Numbered from the stretch's first letter, positions 8,554-19,128 are shown. The stretch is DNA of 64,000 nucleotides from Streptococcus parasanguinis ATCC 15912 (GCF_000164675.2 NC_015678.1:1612001-1676000); one strand, 5' to 3'. A program made the numbers and translations. The notes: generated from the letters alone by a model not told the origin.

Positions 8554-8589
8554 GGATCGTTCAGAGATTATTCTGAATGGTCTTTTTTT
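8554..8589 (+). terminator. Rho-independent terminator after acpP
   Basis: GATCGTTCAG and CTGAATGGTC pair (two G-U) and are followed by seven T. It separates the araT operon from the purine genes. Confidence 0.85.
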
Positions 8590-8597
8590 CTGTTCTT

Positions 8598-8662
8598 TTC
8601 ATTCGGATTCTGCTTATATTGTACGGAATTTTATTGAAAATACACTTTGTATGTGATAGAAT
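8598..8662 (+). promoter_or_regulatory. purC promoter with candidate PurBox pair
   Basis: The promoter is TTGAAA (8634-8639), a 17-base gap and TAGAAT (8657-8662), with an extended -10 TG. Upstream, the minus strand of 8618-8630 reads AATTCCGTACAAT, a 12/13 match to the lactococcal/streptococcal PurBox AWWWCCGAACWWT. A weaker copy (GAATCCGAATGAA, 9/13) lies exactly 20 bases further up (8598-8610). PurR of this type is an activator that responds to PRPP. Binding here is a prediction. Confidence 0.55.
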
Positions 8663-8695
8663 GAAGGTGATAAAATACGAAAGGCGAACAAAGTC

Positions 8696-9403
8696 ATGAC
8701 CAATCAACTGATTTATACTGGAAAAGCTAAGGATATCTATACTACTGAGGACGAACATGTGATTAAGTCGGTCTATAAGGACCAGGCCACTATGCTAAAT
8801 GGGGCTCGTAAGGAGACTATTAAGGGAAAAGGTGTGCTAAATAATCAGATTTCGTCTCTTATTTTTGAAAAATTGAATGCTGCGGGTGTTGCGACGCACT
8901 TTATCGAACGTATCTCTGATACCGAACAATTGAATAAGAAGGTTAAAATTATTCCTTTGGAGGTGGTTCTTCGTAACGTGACGGCAGGTTCTTTTTCTAA
9001 ACGTTTTGGCGTTGAAGAAGGTTTGGATCTGGAAACTCCAATCGTTGAATTTTACTACAAGAACGATGATTTGGACGATCCATTCATCAATGATGAACAT
9101 GTGAAGTTTTTGGATATTGCCAATGATGAGCAAATTGCCTATATCAAAGAAGAAACACGTCGCATCAATGAATTGCTGAAAGATTGGTTTGCACAAATTG
9201 GTCTTCGTTTGATTGACTTCAAATTGGAATTTGGTTTTGATAAGGATGGCAAGATTATCTTGGCAGATGAATTCTCTCCAGACAACTGTCGTCTTTGGGA
9301 TGCTGAAGGACACCATATGGACAAGGATGTTTTCCGTAGAGATTTGGGTAGTTTAACGGATGTATATCAGGTTGTGTTGGAGAAATTACAGGGCTTGAAG
9401 TAA
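8696..9403 (+). CDS. purC: SAICAR synthetase
   Basis: 235 residues beginning [22 protein letters not shown], the classic PurC start; GKAKDIY contributes to ATP binding. It joins aspartate to CAIR with ATP in purine synthesis. Further motifs are [28 protein letters not shown] and the C-terminal [10 protein letters not shown]. Length is normal. It is the first gene of the purine cluster, behind the candidate PurBox promoter, with only a weak ribosome site (AAAGG). Confidence 0.97.
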   Translation: MTNQLIYTGKAKDIYTTEDEHVIKSVYKDQATMLNGARKETIKGKGVLNNQISSLIFEKLNAAGVATHFIERISDTEQLNKKVKIIPLEVVLRNVTAGSFSKRFGVEEGLDLETPIVEFYYKNDDLDDPFINDEHVKFLDIANDEQIAYIKEETRRINELLKDWFAQIGLRLIDFKLEFGFDKDGKIILADEFSPDNCRLWDAEGHHMDKDVFRRDLGSLTDVYQVVLEKLQGLK

Positions 9404-9466
9404 TCTTTTTGAAACGGAAAACCTTCGTCTTCGATAACATGTTTGAATAGAAATAAAGGAAATAAA

Positions 9467-12400
9467 ATGGATAAACGTATTTTCGTTGAGAAAAAAGCTG
9501 ATTTTCGTGTGAAATCGGACTCTTTAGTAAAAGAATTGCAGCATAATCTTCAGTTGAAAACGTTGAAGGATCTTCGGATTGTTCAGGTTTACGATGTTTT
9601 TGGTTTGGCAGAGGACTTGTTTGCGCGTGCGGAAAAACACATCTTCTCTGAGCAAGTGACCGATACTGTTTTGGATGAAGCTACGGTTCAGGCTGATCTT
9701 GAGAAATATGCTTTCTTTGCGATCGAAAGCTTGCCTGGTCAATTTGACCAACGTGCAGCATCTTCACAAGAAGCTTTGCTTTTGCTTGGTAGTTCAAATG
9801 ATGTAACAGTGAACACAGCACAACTTTACTTGGTTAACAAGGATATTGATGCGAATGAGTTGGAAGCTGTCAAAAACTACCTTTTGAACCCAGTGGATTC
9901 TCGTTTCAAAGATATCACTGTTGCCATTGCGAAACAGGATTTCTCTGAGTCTGACAAGACTATTCCAAGCTTGGATTTCTTTGAAACTTATACGGCAGAA
10001 GATTTTGCACAGTATAAGGCTGAGCAAGGATTGGCCATGGAAGTGGATGACCTTCTCTTCATTCAAGATTACTTCAAATCCATTGGACGGGTGCCAACTG
10101 AGACTGAGTTGAAGGTTTTGGATACTTACTGGTCTGACCACTGCCGTCATACAACTTTCGAGACTGAGTTGAAAAACATCGACTTCTCAGCTTCTAAATT
10201 TGAAAAACAATTGCAAGCGACTTATGACAAGTATATTGCCATGCGTGATGAGTTGGGACGTACAGAAAAACCTCAAACTTTGATGGATATGGCGACTATT
10301 TTTGGCCGTTATGAGCGTGCAAATGGTCGTTTGGATGACATGGAAGTGTCTGATGAAATCAATGCCTGCTCTGTTGAAATTGAAGTGGATGTCAATGGTG
10401 TCAAAGAACCATGGCTTCTCATGTTCAAGAACGAAACGCACAACCACCCAACGGAAATCGAACCATTTGGTGGAGCGGCTACTTGTATCGGTGGTGCCAT
10501 TCGTGACCCATTGTCAGGGCGTTCTTACGTTTACCAAGCCATGCGTATCTCAGGTGCTGGTGATATTACAGCTCCAATTTCAGAAACTCGCGCTGGTAAA
10601 TTGCCACAACAAGTGATTTCTAAAACAGCGGCTCACGGTTATTCTTCATATGGTAACCAAATTGGTCTTGCAACAACTTATGTTCGTGAATACTTCCACC
10701 CAGGTTTCGTTGCTAAGCGTATGGAGCTAGGTGCAGTTGTCGGTGCGGCTCCTAAGGAAAATGTTGTCCGTGAGAAACCTGAAGCAGGTGATGTCGTGAT
10801 TCTTCTCGGTGGGAAAACTGGACGTGACGGTGTCGGTGGTGCGACAGGTTCTTCTAAAGTTCAAACGGTTGAATCTGTTGAAACAGCTGGTGCTGAGGTT
10901 CAAAAAGGGAATGCCATCGAAGAACGGAAGATTCAACGTCTTTTCCGTAATGGGGATGTGACACGTCTGATCAAGAAATCAAATGACTTTGGTGCTGGTG
11001 GTGTCTGTGTGGCTATTGGTGAATTGGCAGATGGTCTTGAAATTGATCTAGACAAAGTGCCATTGAAATACCAAGGTTTGAATGGTACAGAAATTGCCAT
11101 CTCTGAATCTCAAGAACGGATGGCTGTCGTGGTCCGTCCAGAAGATGTAGATGCCTTCGTTGCTGAATGTAACAAAGAAAATATTGATGCTGTTGTTGTT
11201 GCGACAGTGACTGAAAAACCAAATCTTGTCATGCACTGGAATGGTGAAACCATCGTTGATTTGGAACGTCGTTTCCTTGATACAAACGGTGTACGTGTGG
11301 TTGTAGATGCTAAGGTGGTTGACAAGGATGTCCAGCTTCCAGAAGAACGTCAAACATCTGCTGAAACCCTTGAAGCTGATACTCTTGAAGTCTTGGCTGA
11401 CCTGAACCATGCCAGTCAAAAAGGGTTACAAACTATCTTTGATAGCTCAGTTGGTCGTTCAACAGTTAATCACCCACTCGGTGGTCGCTACCAAATCACA
11501 CCAACGGAAGCTTCTGTACAAAAATTGCCAGTCCAACATGGCGTGACAACAACTGCATCTGTCATGGCGCAAGGGTTCAACCCATATATCGCAGAATGGT
11601 CTCCATATCATGGTGCTGCCTATGCAGTCATCGAAGCAACAGCTCGTTTGGTTGCTGCTGGTGCAAACTGGTCTAAGGCTCGTTTCTCTTACCAAGAATA
11701 CTTCGAGCGTATGGATAAACAAGCAGAGCGTTTTGGTCAACCAGTATCAGCTCTCCTTGGATCAATTGAAGCTCAGATTCAACTTGGTTTGCCATCTATC
11801 GGTGGGAAAGACTCGATGTCTGGTACCTTTGAAGAATTGACAGTACCACCAACCTTGGTTGCTTTTGGGGTAACAACTGCGGATAGCCGTAAGGTTCTTT
11901 CTCCAGAATTCAAAGCTGCTGGTGAAAATATTTACTACATTCCTGGTCAAGCTTTGGCACAAGAAATTGACTTCGATCTTATTAAATCTAACTTTGCTCA
12001 GTTTGAAGCCATCCAAGCTGACCATAAAGTCACAGCTGCATCAGCTGTTAAATATGGTGGTGTGGTTGAAGCTCTTGCCCTTGCAACATTTGGTAACCAT
12101 ATCGGAGCAAATGTCGAATTAGCTGACCTTGACACTAGCTTGACAGCCCAATTGGGCGGATTCATCTTCACATCGCCTGAAGAAATTGCAGGTGTTGCCA
12201 AGATTGGACAAACAGTAGCTGACTTTACACTTACTGTCAATGGTGTAACGCTTGATGGACACAAACTTGACAGTGCCTTCCAAGGTAAATTGGAAGAGGT
12301 TTACCCAACGGAATTTGCACAAGCAACTGAGTTGGAAGAAGTACCAGCTGTGGCATCAGATGCTGTGATCAAAGCAAAAGAAACAGTTGAAACACCAGTG

Positions 12401-13192
12401 GTTTACATCCCAGTATTCCCAGGTACCAACTCAGAATATGACTCCGCTAAGGCCTTTGAAAAAGAAGGTGCCAAAGTTAACCTGGTACCATTTGTTACAC
12501 TCAACGAAGAAGCGATTGTCAAGTCTGTTGACACCATGGTTGACAACATTGAAAAAGCCAACATTATCTTCTTTGCAGGTGGTTTCTCAGCAGCGGATGA
12601 ACCAGATGGATCAGCTAAATTTATCGTGAACATCTTGCTCAATGAAAAAGTACGTGCAGCTATCGATAGCTTCATCGAAGGTGGTGGTTTGATTATCGGT
12701 ATCTGTAACGGATTCCAAGCCCTTGTTAAATCTGGTCTTCTTCCATATGGTAACTTTGAAGATGCAAGTAGCACGAGTCCAACCCTCTTCTACAACGATG
12801 CCAACCAACACGTGGCTAAGATGGTGGAAACACGGATTGCCAACACGAACTCACCATGGCTTGCCGGCGTGAAAGTTGGTGACATTCATGCCATCCCAGT
12901 ATCACACGGTGAAGGTAAATTTGTCGTGACAGCTGAGGAGTTTGCAGAGCTTCGCGACAATGGTCAAATCTTTACCCAATATGTTGACTTCGAAGGTAAA
13001 CCAAGCATGGATTCTAAATACAATCCAAATGGATCTGTGAATGCGATCGAAGGTATCACCAGTAAGAACGGTCAAATTATTGGGAAGATGGGCCACTCAG
13101 AACGTTTCGAAGACGGTCTCTTCCAAAATATTCCAGGAAATAAAGATCAACATCTCTTTGCATCAGCAGTTAAATACTTTACTGGAAAATAA
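9467..13192 (+). CDS. purL: FGAM synthase, single-chain PurL
   Basis: 1241 residues: the large fused form (N-terminal domain, two AIR-synthetase-like halves, C-terminal glutamine amidotransferase). It turns FGAR, glutamine and ATP into FGAM. The ATP/substrate region shows YWSDHCRHTTFETEL and NETHNHPTEIEPFGGAATCIGG. The amidotransferase part has the nucleophile in IGICNGFQAL and the His/Glu pair in IPVSHGEGKF. The start is ATG 9467, after AAAGGAAA; an upstream in-frame TTG exists but lacks a ribosome site. Large fused PurL is unusual for Firmicutes (Bacillus uses PurS-PurQ-PurL) but normal in streptococci. Confidence 0.97.
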   Translation: MDKRIFVEKKADFRVKSDSLVKELQHNLQLKTLKDLRIVQVYDVFGLAEDLFARAEKHIFSEQVTDTVLDEATVQADLEKYAFFAIESLPGQFDQRAASSQEALLLLGSSNDVTVNTAQLYLVNKDIDANELEAVKNYLLNPVDSRFKDITVAIAKQDFSESDKTIPSLDFFETYTAEDFAQYKAEQGLAMEVDDLLFIQDYFKSIGRVPTETELKVLDTYWSDHCRHTTFETELKNIDFSASKFEKQLQATYDKYIAMRDELGRTEKPQTLMDMATIFGRYERANGRLDDMEVSDEINACSVEIEVDVNGVKEPWLLMFKNETHNHPTEIEPFGGAATCIGGAIRDPLSGRSYVYQAMRISGAGDITAPISETRAGKLPQQVISKTAAHGYSSYGNQIGLATTYVREYFHPGFVAKRMELGAVVGAAPKENVVREKPEAGDVVILLGGKTGRDGVGGATGSSKVQTVESVETAGAEVQKGNAIEERKIQRLFRNGDVTRLIKKSNDFGAGGVCVAIGELADGLEIDLDKVPLKYQGLNGTEIAISESQERMAVVVRPEDVDAFVAECNKENIDAVVVATVTEKPNLVMHWNGETIVDLERRFLDTNGVRVVVDAKVVDKDVQLPEERQTSAETLEADTLEVLADLNHASQKGLQTIFDSSVGRSTVNHPLGGRYQITPTEASVQKLPVQHGVTTTASVMAQGFNPYIAEWSPYHGAAYAVIEATARLVAAGANWSKARFSYQEYFERMDKQAERFGQPVSALLGSIEAQIQLGLPSIGGKDSMSGTFEELTVPPTLVAFGVTTADSRKVLSPEFKAAGENIYYIPGQALAQEIDFDLIKSNFAQFEAIQADHKVTAASAVKYGGVVEALALATFGNHIGANVELADLDTSLTAQLGGFIFTSPEEIAGVAKIGQTVADFTLTVNGVTLDGHKLDSAFQGKLEEVYPTEFAQATELEEVPAVASDAVIKAKETVETPVVYIPVFPGTNSEYDSAKAFEKEGAKVNLVPFVTLNEEAIVKSVDTMVDNIEKANIIFFAGGFSAADEPDGSAKFIVNILLNEKVRAAIDSFIEGGGLIIGICNGFQALVKSGLLPYGNFEDASSTSPTLFYNDANQHVAKMVETRIANTNSPWLAGVKVGDIHAIPVSHGEGKFVVTAEEFAELRDNGQIFTQYVDFEGKPSMDSKYNPNGSVNAIEGITSKNGQIIGKMGHSERFEDGLFQNIPGNKDQHLFASAVKYFTGK

Positions 13193-13204
13193 AAGGTATA
13201 CAAA

Positions 13205-14644
13205 ATGACATACGAAGTTAAATCTCTTAATGAGGAGTGTGGAGTCTTTGGGATTTGGGGACATCCAGACGCAGCAAAACTCACCTATTTTGGTCTTCAC
13301 AGTCTCCAACACCGAGGACAAGAGGGAGCAGGCATCTTGGCTAATGATCAAGGAACCTTGAGACGTCATCGGGATACAGGTCTGCTTTCAGAAGTCTTTC
13401 GGAATCCTACTAACTTGGATAAGTTGACAGGAACGGGAGCGATTGGCCATGTTCGCTATGCGACAGCTGGGGAAGCTTCGGTGGATAACATCCAGCCCTT
13501 CCTCTTTCGCTTTCATGATACGCAGTTTGGACTGGCCCACAACGGGAATTTGACCAATGCTAAGTCCCTCAAACGGGAGTTGGAAAATAACGGAGCGATC
13601 TTTAGCTCAACTTCTGATTCAGAAATCTTGGCCCACTTGATTCGTCGGAGCCACAACCCATCCTTCATGGGTAAGGTGAAAGAAGCCTTGAATACAGTGA
13701 AAGGTGGATTTGCTTACCTTCTCATGCTGGAAGATAAGCTGATTGCGGCCTTGGATCCAAATGGTTTCCGTCCTCTTTCGATTGGGAAAATGGCTAATGG
13801 GGCCATCGTAGTTTCCTCTGAAACCTGTGCCTTTGAAGTGGTTGGCGCAGAGTGGATTCGGGATGTAAATCCGGGTGAAGTCGTGATCATCGATGATAAC
13901 GGCATCACTTACGACAACTATACAACGGACACCCAATTGGCTGTTTGTTCGATGGAATATATCTACTTTGCCCGCCCGGACTCCAATATCCAAGGGGTCA
14001 ATGTCCATACAGCTCGTAAACGTATGGGGGCTCAATTGGCACGTGAATTTAAACATGAAGCAGATATTGTGATCGGTGTACCGAACTCTTCACTTAGTGC
14101 AGCTATGGGATTTGCAGAAGAATCCGGCCTACCAAATGAAATGGGCTTGATTAAAAATCAATATACCCAACGGACCTTTATCCAACCAACACAAGAACTA
14201 CGGGAGCAAGGGGTTCGGATGAAGCTCTCTGCCGTATCCGGTGTCGTGAAAGGCAAACGGGTTGTCATGATCGATGATTCTATCGTACGTGGGACAACAT
14301 CACGTCGAATTGTGAAGTTATTGAAAGAAGCAGGAGCTACAGAGGTCCACGTAGCAATCGGTAGCCCAGCCCTTGCCTACCCATGTTTCTACGGGATCGA
14401 TATTCAAACACGTAAGGAATTGATTGCTGCCAATCACACAGTAGAGGAAACACGCGATATCATTGGTGCAGATAGCTTGACGTATTTGTCAATCGATGGC
14501 TTGATTGATTCTATTGGAATCGATACAGATGCCCCAAATGGCGGTCTTTGTGTGGCTTACTTTGATGGAAAATATCCAACACCTTTGTATGACTACGAAG
14601 AACGCTATGTGGAAAGTTTGAAAGAACATACTTCTTTCTATTAA
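13205..14644 (+). CDS. purF: Amidophosphoribosyltransferase
   Basis: 479 residues. It makes phosphoribosylamine from PRPP and glutamine, the committed purine step. The precursor starts with a short propeptide-like segment (MTYEVKSLNEE) before CGVFGIWG; the Cys after it is the N-terminal nucleophile exposed by self-processing in this family. LQHRGQEGAGI and GHVRYATAGE belong to the glutaminase domain, and VVMIDDSIVRGTTSRRIV is the PRPP loop. The C-terminal half carries the Cys residues that bind iron-sulphur in the Bacillus-type enzyme (ALAYPCFYGID; NGGLCVAYF). The gap of 210 bases to purM is unusually long for this operon. Confidence 0.97.
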   Translation: MTYEVKSLNEECGVFGIWGHPDAAKLTYFGLHSLQHRGQEGAGILANDQGTLRRHRDTGLLSEVFRNPTNLDKLTGTGAIGHVRYATAGEASVDNIQPFLFRFHDTQFGLAHNGNLTNAKSLKRELENNGAIFSSTSDSEILAHLIRRSHNPSFMGKVKEALNTVKGGFAYLLMLEDKLIAALDPNGFRPLSIGKMANGAIVVSSETCAFEVVGAEWIRDVNPGEVVIIDDNGITYDNYTTDTQLAVCSMEYIYFARPDSNIQGVNVHTARKRMGAQLAREFKHEADIVIGVPNSSLSAAMGFAEESGLPNEMGLIKNQYTQRTFIQPTQELREQGVRMKLSAVSGVVKGKRVVMIDDSIVRGTTSRRIVKLLKEAGATEVHVAIGSPALAYPCFYGIDIQTRKELIAANHTVEETRDIIGADSLTYLSIDGLIDSIGIDTDAPNGGLCVAYFDGKYPTPLYDYEERYVESLKEHTSFY

Positions 14645-14854
14645 GAGCAGTGCAAAAGAAAAGGAATGAAACAAATGACAAATAAAAATGCTTATGCTCC
14701 ACGTCTCACTACTGACTAAAAGCTAAAGCATTTGTCAGTAGACGCTTTGCCCTATGGGACCAAAGCTAGAGACCTGACTAGTATTTTTAGATAAAATAAT
14801 TGTTTATCTAAAAATACGTCGCACTCTTTCTCAAAAAAAGAAAAGGATTAAAAA
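14645..14854 (+). repeat. purF-purM spacer with duplicated purM start and two hairpins
   Basis: The first 50-odd bases closely resemble the DNA just before and at the purM start: both copies read AAAAGAAAAGGA..., then ATGACAAATAA(A/G)AATGC, then TA(T/C)GCT, about 180 bases apart. Between them lie CTACTGAC/GTCAGTAG and, at 14781-14817, a perfect 15-base inverted repeat GTATTTTTAGATAAA / TTTATCTAAAAATAC around a 7-base loop. The inserted part is AT-rich. It may be an old duplication around a small mobile repeat, or a leader with regulatory structure. Confidence 0.6.
14675..14719 (+). CDS. 14-residue reading frame copying the PurM N-terminus
   Basis: ATG 14675, behind AAGGAATGA, gives [14 protein letters not shown] and stops. 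The first eight residues are identical to those of PurM (MTNKNAYA), with synonymous changes in three codons. It is either a translated leader peptide or a truncated duplicate of the purM start. Retained identity at protein level with silent DNA differences hints at age rather than a fresh copy. Translation is unproven. Confidence 0.35.
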   Translation: MTNKNAYAPRLTTD

Positions 14855-15877
14855 ATGACAAATAAGAATGCATACGCTCAATCTGGCGTAGACGTTGAAG
14901 CAGGTTATGAAGTTGTTGAACGGATCAAAAAACACGTAGCTCGTACGGAACGTGCAGGTGTTATGGGAGCTCTCGGTGGTTTCGGAGGCATGTTCGACCT
15001 TTCAAAATCAGGTGTCAAAGAGCCCGTTTTGATCTCAGGTACAGATGGTGTCGGTACTAAACTCATGCTTGCTATTAAGTACGACAAACACGATACGATA
15101 GGTCAAGACTGTGTCGCTATGTGTGTTAACGATATCATCGCTGCAGGTGCGGAGCCCCTTTACTTCCTTGACTACGTAGCAACTGGTAAAAATGAACCAG
15201 CTAAATTGGAGCAGGTTGTTGCTGGTGTTGCTGAAGGTTGTGTGCAAGCTGGTGCAGCCCTTATTGGTGGTGAAACTGCTGAAATGCCTGGTATGTATGG
15301 TGAAGACGACTATGATTTGGCAGGTTTCGCGGTAGGTATCGCAGAAAAATCTCAAATCATCGACGGCTCAAAAGTAGCTAAAGGGGATGTGATTCTTGGA
15401 CTTGCTTCAAGCGGTATCCACTCAAATGGTTACTCACTTGTTCGTCGTGTCTTTGCGGACTATACAGGTGAAGAAGTTCTCCCAGAATTGGAAGGGAAGA
15501 AACTCAAAGACGTTCTTTTGGAACCAACTCGTATCTACGTCAAAGCAGCATTGCCACTCATCAAAGAAGAATTGGTCAACGGAATTGCCCACATCACAGG
15601 TGGTGGTTTCATCGAAAATGTACCACGTATGTTCTCAGATGACTTGGCTGCTGAAATTGACGAAAGCAAAGTCCCAGTTCTTCCAATTTTCAAAGCTCTT
15701 GAAAAATATGGCCAAATCAAACATGAAGAAATGTTTGAAATCTTCAACATGGGGATTGGTCTCATGCTTGCGGTGAAACCAGAAAACGTTGAACGTGTCA
15801 AAGAACTTCTTGACGAACCTGTTTATGAAATCGGTCGTATTGTGAAGAAAGATGGCGCAAGTGTGGTGATTAAATAA
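14855..15877 (+). CDS. purM: AIR synthetase
   Basis: 340 residues. It closes the imidazole ring, converting FGAM to AIR with ATP. Visible motifs are [54 protein letters not shown] (split by the DNA-level repeats of no other gene), [11 protein letters not shown] and [13 protein letters not shown], all in family order. Its TAA overlaps the ATG of purN by one base, so the two are translationally coupled. Confidence 0.97.
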   Translation: MTNKNAYAQSGVDVEAGYEVVERIKKHVARTERAGVMGALGGFGGMFDLSKSGVKEPVLISGTDGVGTKLMLAIKYDKHDTIGQDCVAMCVNDIIAAGAEPLYFLDYVATGKNEPAKLEQVVAGVAEGCVQAGAALIGGETAEMPGMYGEDDYDLAGFAVGIAEKSQIIDGSKVAKGDVILGLASSGIHSNGYSLVRRVFADYTGEEVLPELEGKKLKDVLLEPTRIYVKAALPLIKEELVNGIAHITGGGFIENVPRMFSDDLAAEIDESKVPVLPIFKALEKYGQIKHEEMFEIFNMGIGLMLAVKPENVERVKELLDEPVYEIGRIVKKDGASVVIK

Positions 15878-16431
15878 TGGCTAAAAGGATTGCTGTATTT
15901 GCCTCTGGCAACGGCTCAAACTTCCAGGTGATTGCAGAACAATTTCCAGTAGAATTTGTTTTTTCAGACCACCGGGATGCCTATGTCTTAGAACGGGCCA
16001 AGAATCTTGGTGTGGCTAGTCATGCCTTTGAACTCAAGGAATTTGACAATAAAGTAGCTTATGAAGAAGCGATTGTTCACCTCTTGGATGAACACCAAAT
16101 TGACTTGGTTTGCTTGGCGGGTTATATGAAAATCGTCGGTCCAACCTTGCTAGCAGCTTATGAAGGCCGTATCATCAATATTCACCCGGCTTATCTCCCT
16201 GAATTCCCTGGTGCTCATGGTATTGAGGATGCTTGGAATGCAGGTGTTGATCAGTCTGGTGTGACTATCCATTGGGTGGATTCTGGTGTTGATACCGGTA
16301 AGGTTATCAAGCAAGTCCGTGTACCGCGCCTTGAAGGGGATACCCTTGATACTTTCGAAACGCGCATCCACGAAACAGAGTACAAGCTCTATCCAGAAGT
16401 CTTGGAACGTTTGGGAGTAGTACGGAAATAA
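15877..16431 (+). CDS. purN: GAR formyltransferase
   Basis: 184 residues, the 10-formyl-THF-dependent enzyme. ASGNGSNFQVIAEQ is the phosphate-binding start, and the catalytic Asn-His-Asp set appears as INIHPAYLPEFPGAHG and, further on, HWVDSGVDTGKVI. It adds the first formyl carbon in purine synthesis. It starts inside the purM stop codon and is followed after 75 bases by purH. Confidence 0.96.
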   Translation: MAKRIAVFASGNGSNFQVIAEQFPVEFVFSDHRDAYVLERAKNLGVASHAFELKEFDNKVAYEEAIVHLLDEHQIDLVCLAGYMKIVGPTLLAAYEGRIINIHPAYLPEFPGAHGIEDAWNAGVDQSGVTIHWVDSGVDTGKVIKQVRVPRLEGDTLDTFETRIHETEYKLYPEVLERLGVVRK

Positions 16432-16506
16432 GGAAGCCATTGATCGGAAAGAACATTTTCGACTGTAGCAGATAAAGAACTTTTTTAAAAAAGGAAAAGA
16501 AAGAAA

Positions 16507-18054
16507 ATGACTAAACGCGCACTAATTAGTGTATCAGATAAAGCGGGCATTGTTGAATTTGCCCAAGAACTCAAAAAACTTGGTTGGGACATTATCTCAA
16601 CAGGTGGGACCAAAGTTGCCCTTGACAATGCTGGAGTAGATACCATTGCCATCGATGATGTGACTGGTTTCCCAGAAATGATGGACGGTCGTGTAAAGAC
16701 CCTCCACCCAAATATCCACGGTGGTCTCCTCGCTCGTCGTGACCTCGATAGCCACCTTCAAGCAGCTAAGGACAATAATATCGAATTGATTGACCTTGTT
16801 GTGGTCAACCTTTACCCATTCAAGGAAACCATCCTTAAACCAGATGTGACTTACGCTGACGCGGTGGAGAACATTGATATCGGTGGACCATCCATGCTTC
16901 GTTCAGCAGCGAAGAACCACGCTAGCGTAACGGTTGTGGTAGACCCTGCTGACTATGCTGTGGTGCTTGACGAGTTGGCAGTCAACGGCGAAACCACATA
17001 CGAAACTCGCCAACGTCTGGCAGCTAAGGTTTTCCGCCACACAGCAGCCTATGATGCCTTGATCGCAGAATACTTCACAGCTCAAGTGGGTGAAAGTAAA
17101 CCTGAAAAACTTACTTTGACTTACGATCTCAAGCAACCAATGCGTTACGGTGAAAATCCTCAACAAGACGCAGACTTCTACCAAAAAGCTTTGCCAACGG
17201 ATTACTCCATCGCTTCAGCAAAGCAGCTGAACGGTAAAGAATTGTCCTTCAACAATATCCGTGACGCTGATGCCGCTATCCGGATCATCCGTGATTTCAA
17301 AGACCGTCCAACTGTTGTGGCCTTGAAACACATGAACCCATGTGGGATCGGTCAAGCTGACGACATCGAAACTGCTTGGGACTACGCTTATGAGTCTGAC
17401 CCAGTATCCATCTTCGGTGGGATCGTGGTTCTCAATCGTGAGGTGGACGCTGCGACATCTCAAAAAATGCATGGCGTTTTCCTCGAAATCATCATCGCGC
17501 CAAGCTATACAGATGAAGCGCTTGAAATCTTGACAACCAAGAAGAAAAACTTGCGGATCCTCGAATTGCCATTTGACGCTCAAGATGCTAGTGAAGTGGA
17601 AGCAGAATACACTGGTGTTGTTGGTGGTCTCCTCGTTCAAAACCAAGACGTCGTCAAAGAAAGTCCCGCTGACTGGCAAGTGGTTACCAAACGCCAACCA
17701 ACTGATACAGAAGCGACAGCTCTTGAGTTTGCTTGGAAAGCTATCAAGTATGTGAAATCAAATGGGATCATCGTGACCAACGACCACATGACACTTGGTG
17801 TTGGCCCAGGTCAAACCAATCGTGTGGCATCTGTCCGTATCGCTATTGATCAAGCTAAAGACCGTCTTGACGGCGCTGTTCTTGCTTCCGATGCCTTCTT
17901 CCCATTTGCAGATAACGTAGAAGAAATCGCAAAAGCGGGTATCAAAGCCATCATCCAACCAGGTGGTTCTGTTCGTGACCAAGAGTCAATCGAAGCGGCT
18001 GATAATTATGGTTTGACCATGGTCTTTACAGGTGTGAGACATTTTAGACATTAA
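16507..18054 (+). CDS. purH: Bifunctional AICAR transformylase / IMP cyclohydrolase
   Basis: 515 residues. The N-terminal cyclohydrolase domain ([38 protein letters not shown]) is followed by the transformylase domain with [10 protein letters not shown] (Lys-His catalytic pair) and the C-terminal GVRHFRH. It performs the last two steps to IMP. It ends the first purine transcription unit; the terminator at 18063-18090 follows at once and the next gene is on the other strand. Confidence 0.97.
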   Translation: MTKRALISVSDKAGIVEFAQELKKLGWDIISTGGTKVALDNAGVDTIAIDDVTGFPEMMDGRVKTLHPNIHGGLLARRDLDSHLQAAKDNNIELIDLVVVNLYPFKETILKPDVTYADAVENIDIGGPSMLRSAAKNHASVTVVVDPADYAVVLDELAVNGETTYETRQRLAAKVFRHTAAYDALIAEYFTAQVGESKPEKLTLTYDLKQPMRYGENPQQDADFYQKALPTDYSIASAKQLNGKELSFNNIRDADAAIRIIRDFKDRPTVVALKHMNPCGIGQADDIETAWDYAYESDPVSIFGGIVVLNREVDAATSQKMHGVFLEIIIAPSYTDEALEILTTKKKNLRILELPFDAQDASEVEAEYTGVVGGLLVQNQDVVKESPADWQVVTKRQPTDTEATALEFAWKAIKYVKSNGIIVTNDHMTLGVGPGQTNRVASVRIAIDQAKDRLDGAVLASDAFFPFADNVEEIAKAGIKAIIQPGGSVRDQESIEAADNYGLTMVFTGVRHFRH

Positions 18055-18062
18055 TCAAATAA

Positions 18063-18090
18063 GGCGCTCATTCAACGATGAGTGCCTTTT
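18063..18090 (+). terminator. Rho-independent terminator after purH
   Basis: GGCGCTCAT pairs with ATGAGTGCC (one G-U), followed by TTTT. It lies between two convergent genes and may help end lytF as well. Confidence 0.75.
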
Positions 18091-18108
18091 CTGCTGGTTA
18101 AGAAGACC

Positions 18109-19128
18109 TTAATCGGGGTAGATGTAGGTGACGGTTCCCCAGATGGGGTTGGTTGGATCGAACCAACCGCGGAAGTTGTCGATATAGCGGTGGCCGTTGT
18201 AGTTAGCCTCTTGGATCTGAATTTTTTGGTCATGTTCGACGTCCGTAACCAAGGCGACATGGCCATATCCCCCATTGTCCCAACAGGCGATGGCACCGAC
18301 CTCTGGAGTGTCTCCTGTCCGGAATCCCGCAGCGCGTGCACTAGCTGCCCACATGCCGCCATTTCCCCACCAGTTGTGAGCCCAAGGGGCTAATTCTTTG
18401 GCTCCCCAGGTACACTCACCGATTGGATAGGTATTTCCCGGGTGTGTCGCGAGTGGAGTGAGCCTTGGCTTTGCCTTTTCCACTTGAAAGCTAGTGGGGA
18501 ATAGTCCTTTTAGTTGTCCCTGGCTTTTCTGGTAGACGTGGAGATGAAATAGCCCGCTTCCCTTGTGTTTTTGAACTTGAAATCGCAGTTGGAAATGTCC
18601 AGGTGCGATCTTCTTTGCGGGATACCAGACCAGATCATCCTGCCCATTTTCTTCAGACCAGATGGGGAAGACAATCTCGTCAACGTCTTCGAATAACTTG
18701 AGCTGGATGTCAAATTCTTGTGAGGAGATGGGTGTGATCGTGATCTTGGGTTGGGAGGAGGCGAGGTCTTTTTGCTGGACGCTGGTCGTGAGAGGGTAAA
18801 GGCCGGTTAACTGTTCATTTGCCTCCACCCCATAGACATGAACATGATAAAGTCCGGCTTGATCAGAATGGTTGGTCAATGGCACTTGTAGGTCAAATCC
18901 CTTGTCACTGCGTTCCACAGGATACCAAATCAGGTCATCTTGGCCATTTTGATCAGACCAGACGGGAACTTGGATCTTTTGATACTTATCCGGGACGTTT
19001 CCAAGATGAATCATCAGCTGCCCTTTTTCGGCATAGATAGCATTGGTTGCTTGATCTGCATGGGCAATAGAGGCTTGCATCCCCCATGTCGCACAAGTCA
19101 GTACAACAAATTTTTTGATCGTTTGCAT
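18109..19128 (-). CDS. lytF: LytF-like competence hydrolase: two Bsp repeats plus CHAP
   Basis: 339 residues on the minus strand. The start is the ATG whose complement is at 19126-19128, because AAAGGAGT precedes it; the frame extends six codons further without such a site. A signal peptide is followed by cleavage after AHA (residue 24). Two GBS-Bsp-like repeats, about 29-115 and 127-215, share [17 protein letters not shown] / [17 protein letters not shown] and GLYHVHVYG / GLFHLHVYQ. The C-terminal CHAP domain (234-339) has Cys239 and His290 with the same 51-residue spacing as in PcsB. This domain order matches LytF, the competence-induced murein hydrolase of S. gordonii and S. sanguinis thought to lyse non-competent neighbours. 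It splits the purine cluster into two units. Confidence 0.87.
   Translation of the reverse strand: MQTIKKFVVLTCATWGMQASIAHADQATNAIYAEKGQLMIHLGNVPDKYQKIQVPVWSDQNGQDDLIWYPVERSDKGFDLQVPLTNHSDQAGLYHVHVYGVEANEQLTGLYPLTTSVQQKDLASSQPKITITPISSQEFDIQLKLFEDVDEIVFPIWSEENGQDDLVWYPAKKIAPGHFQLRFQVQKHKGSGLFHLHVYQKSQGQLKGLFPTSFQVEKAKPRLTPLATHPGNTYPIGECTWGAKELAPWAHNWWGNGGMWAASARAAGFRTGDTPEVGAIACWDNGGYGHVALVTDVEHDQKIQIQEANYNGHRYIDNFRGWFDPTNPIWGTVTYIYPD

Noticed and set aside
9524..12811. Many open frames on both strands within purL
   Set aside because: They are shadows of a long biased coding sequence; PurL motifs run through without break.
14781..14817. Treating the 15-base inverted repeat before purM as an insertion sequence end or a terminator
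   Set aside because: There is no transposase frame and no T tract after the stem; it is recorded as part of an unexplained spacer.
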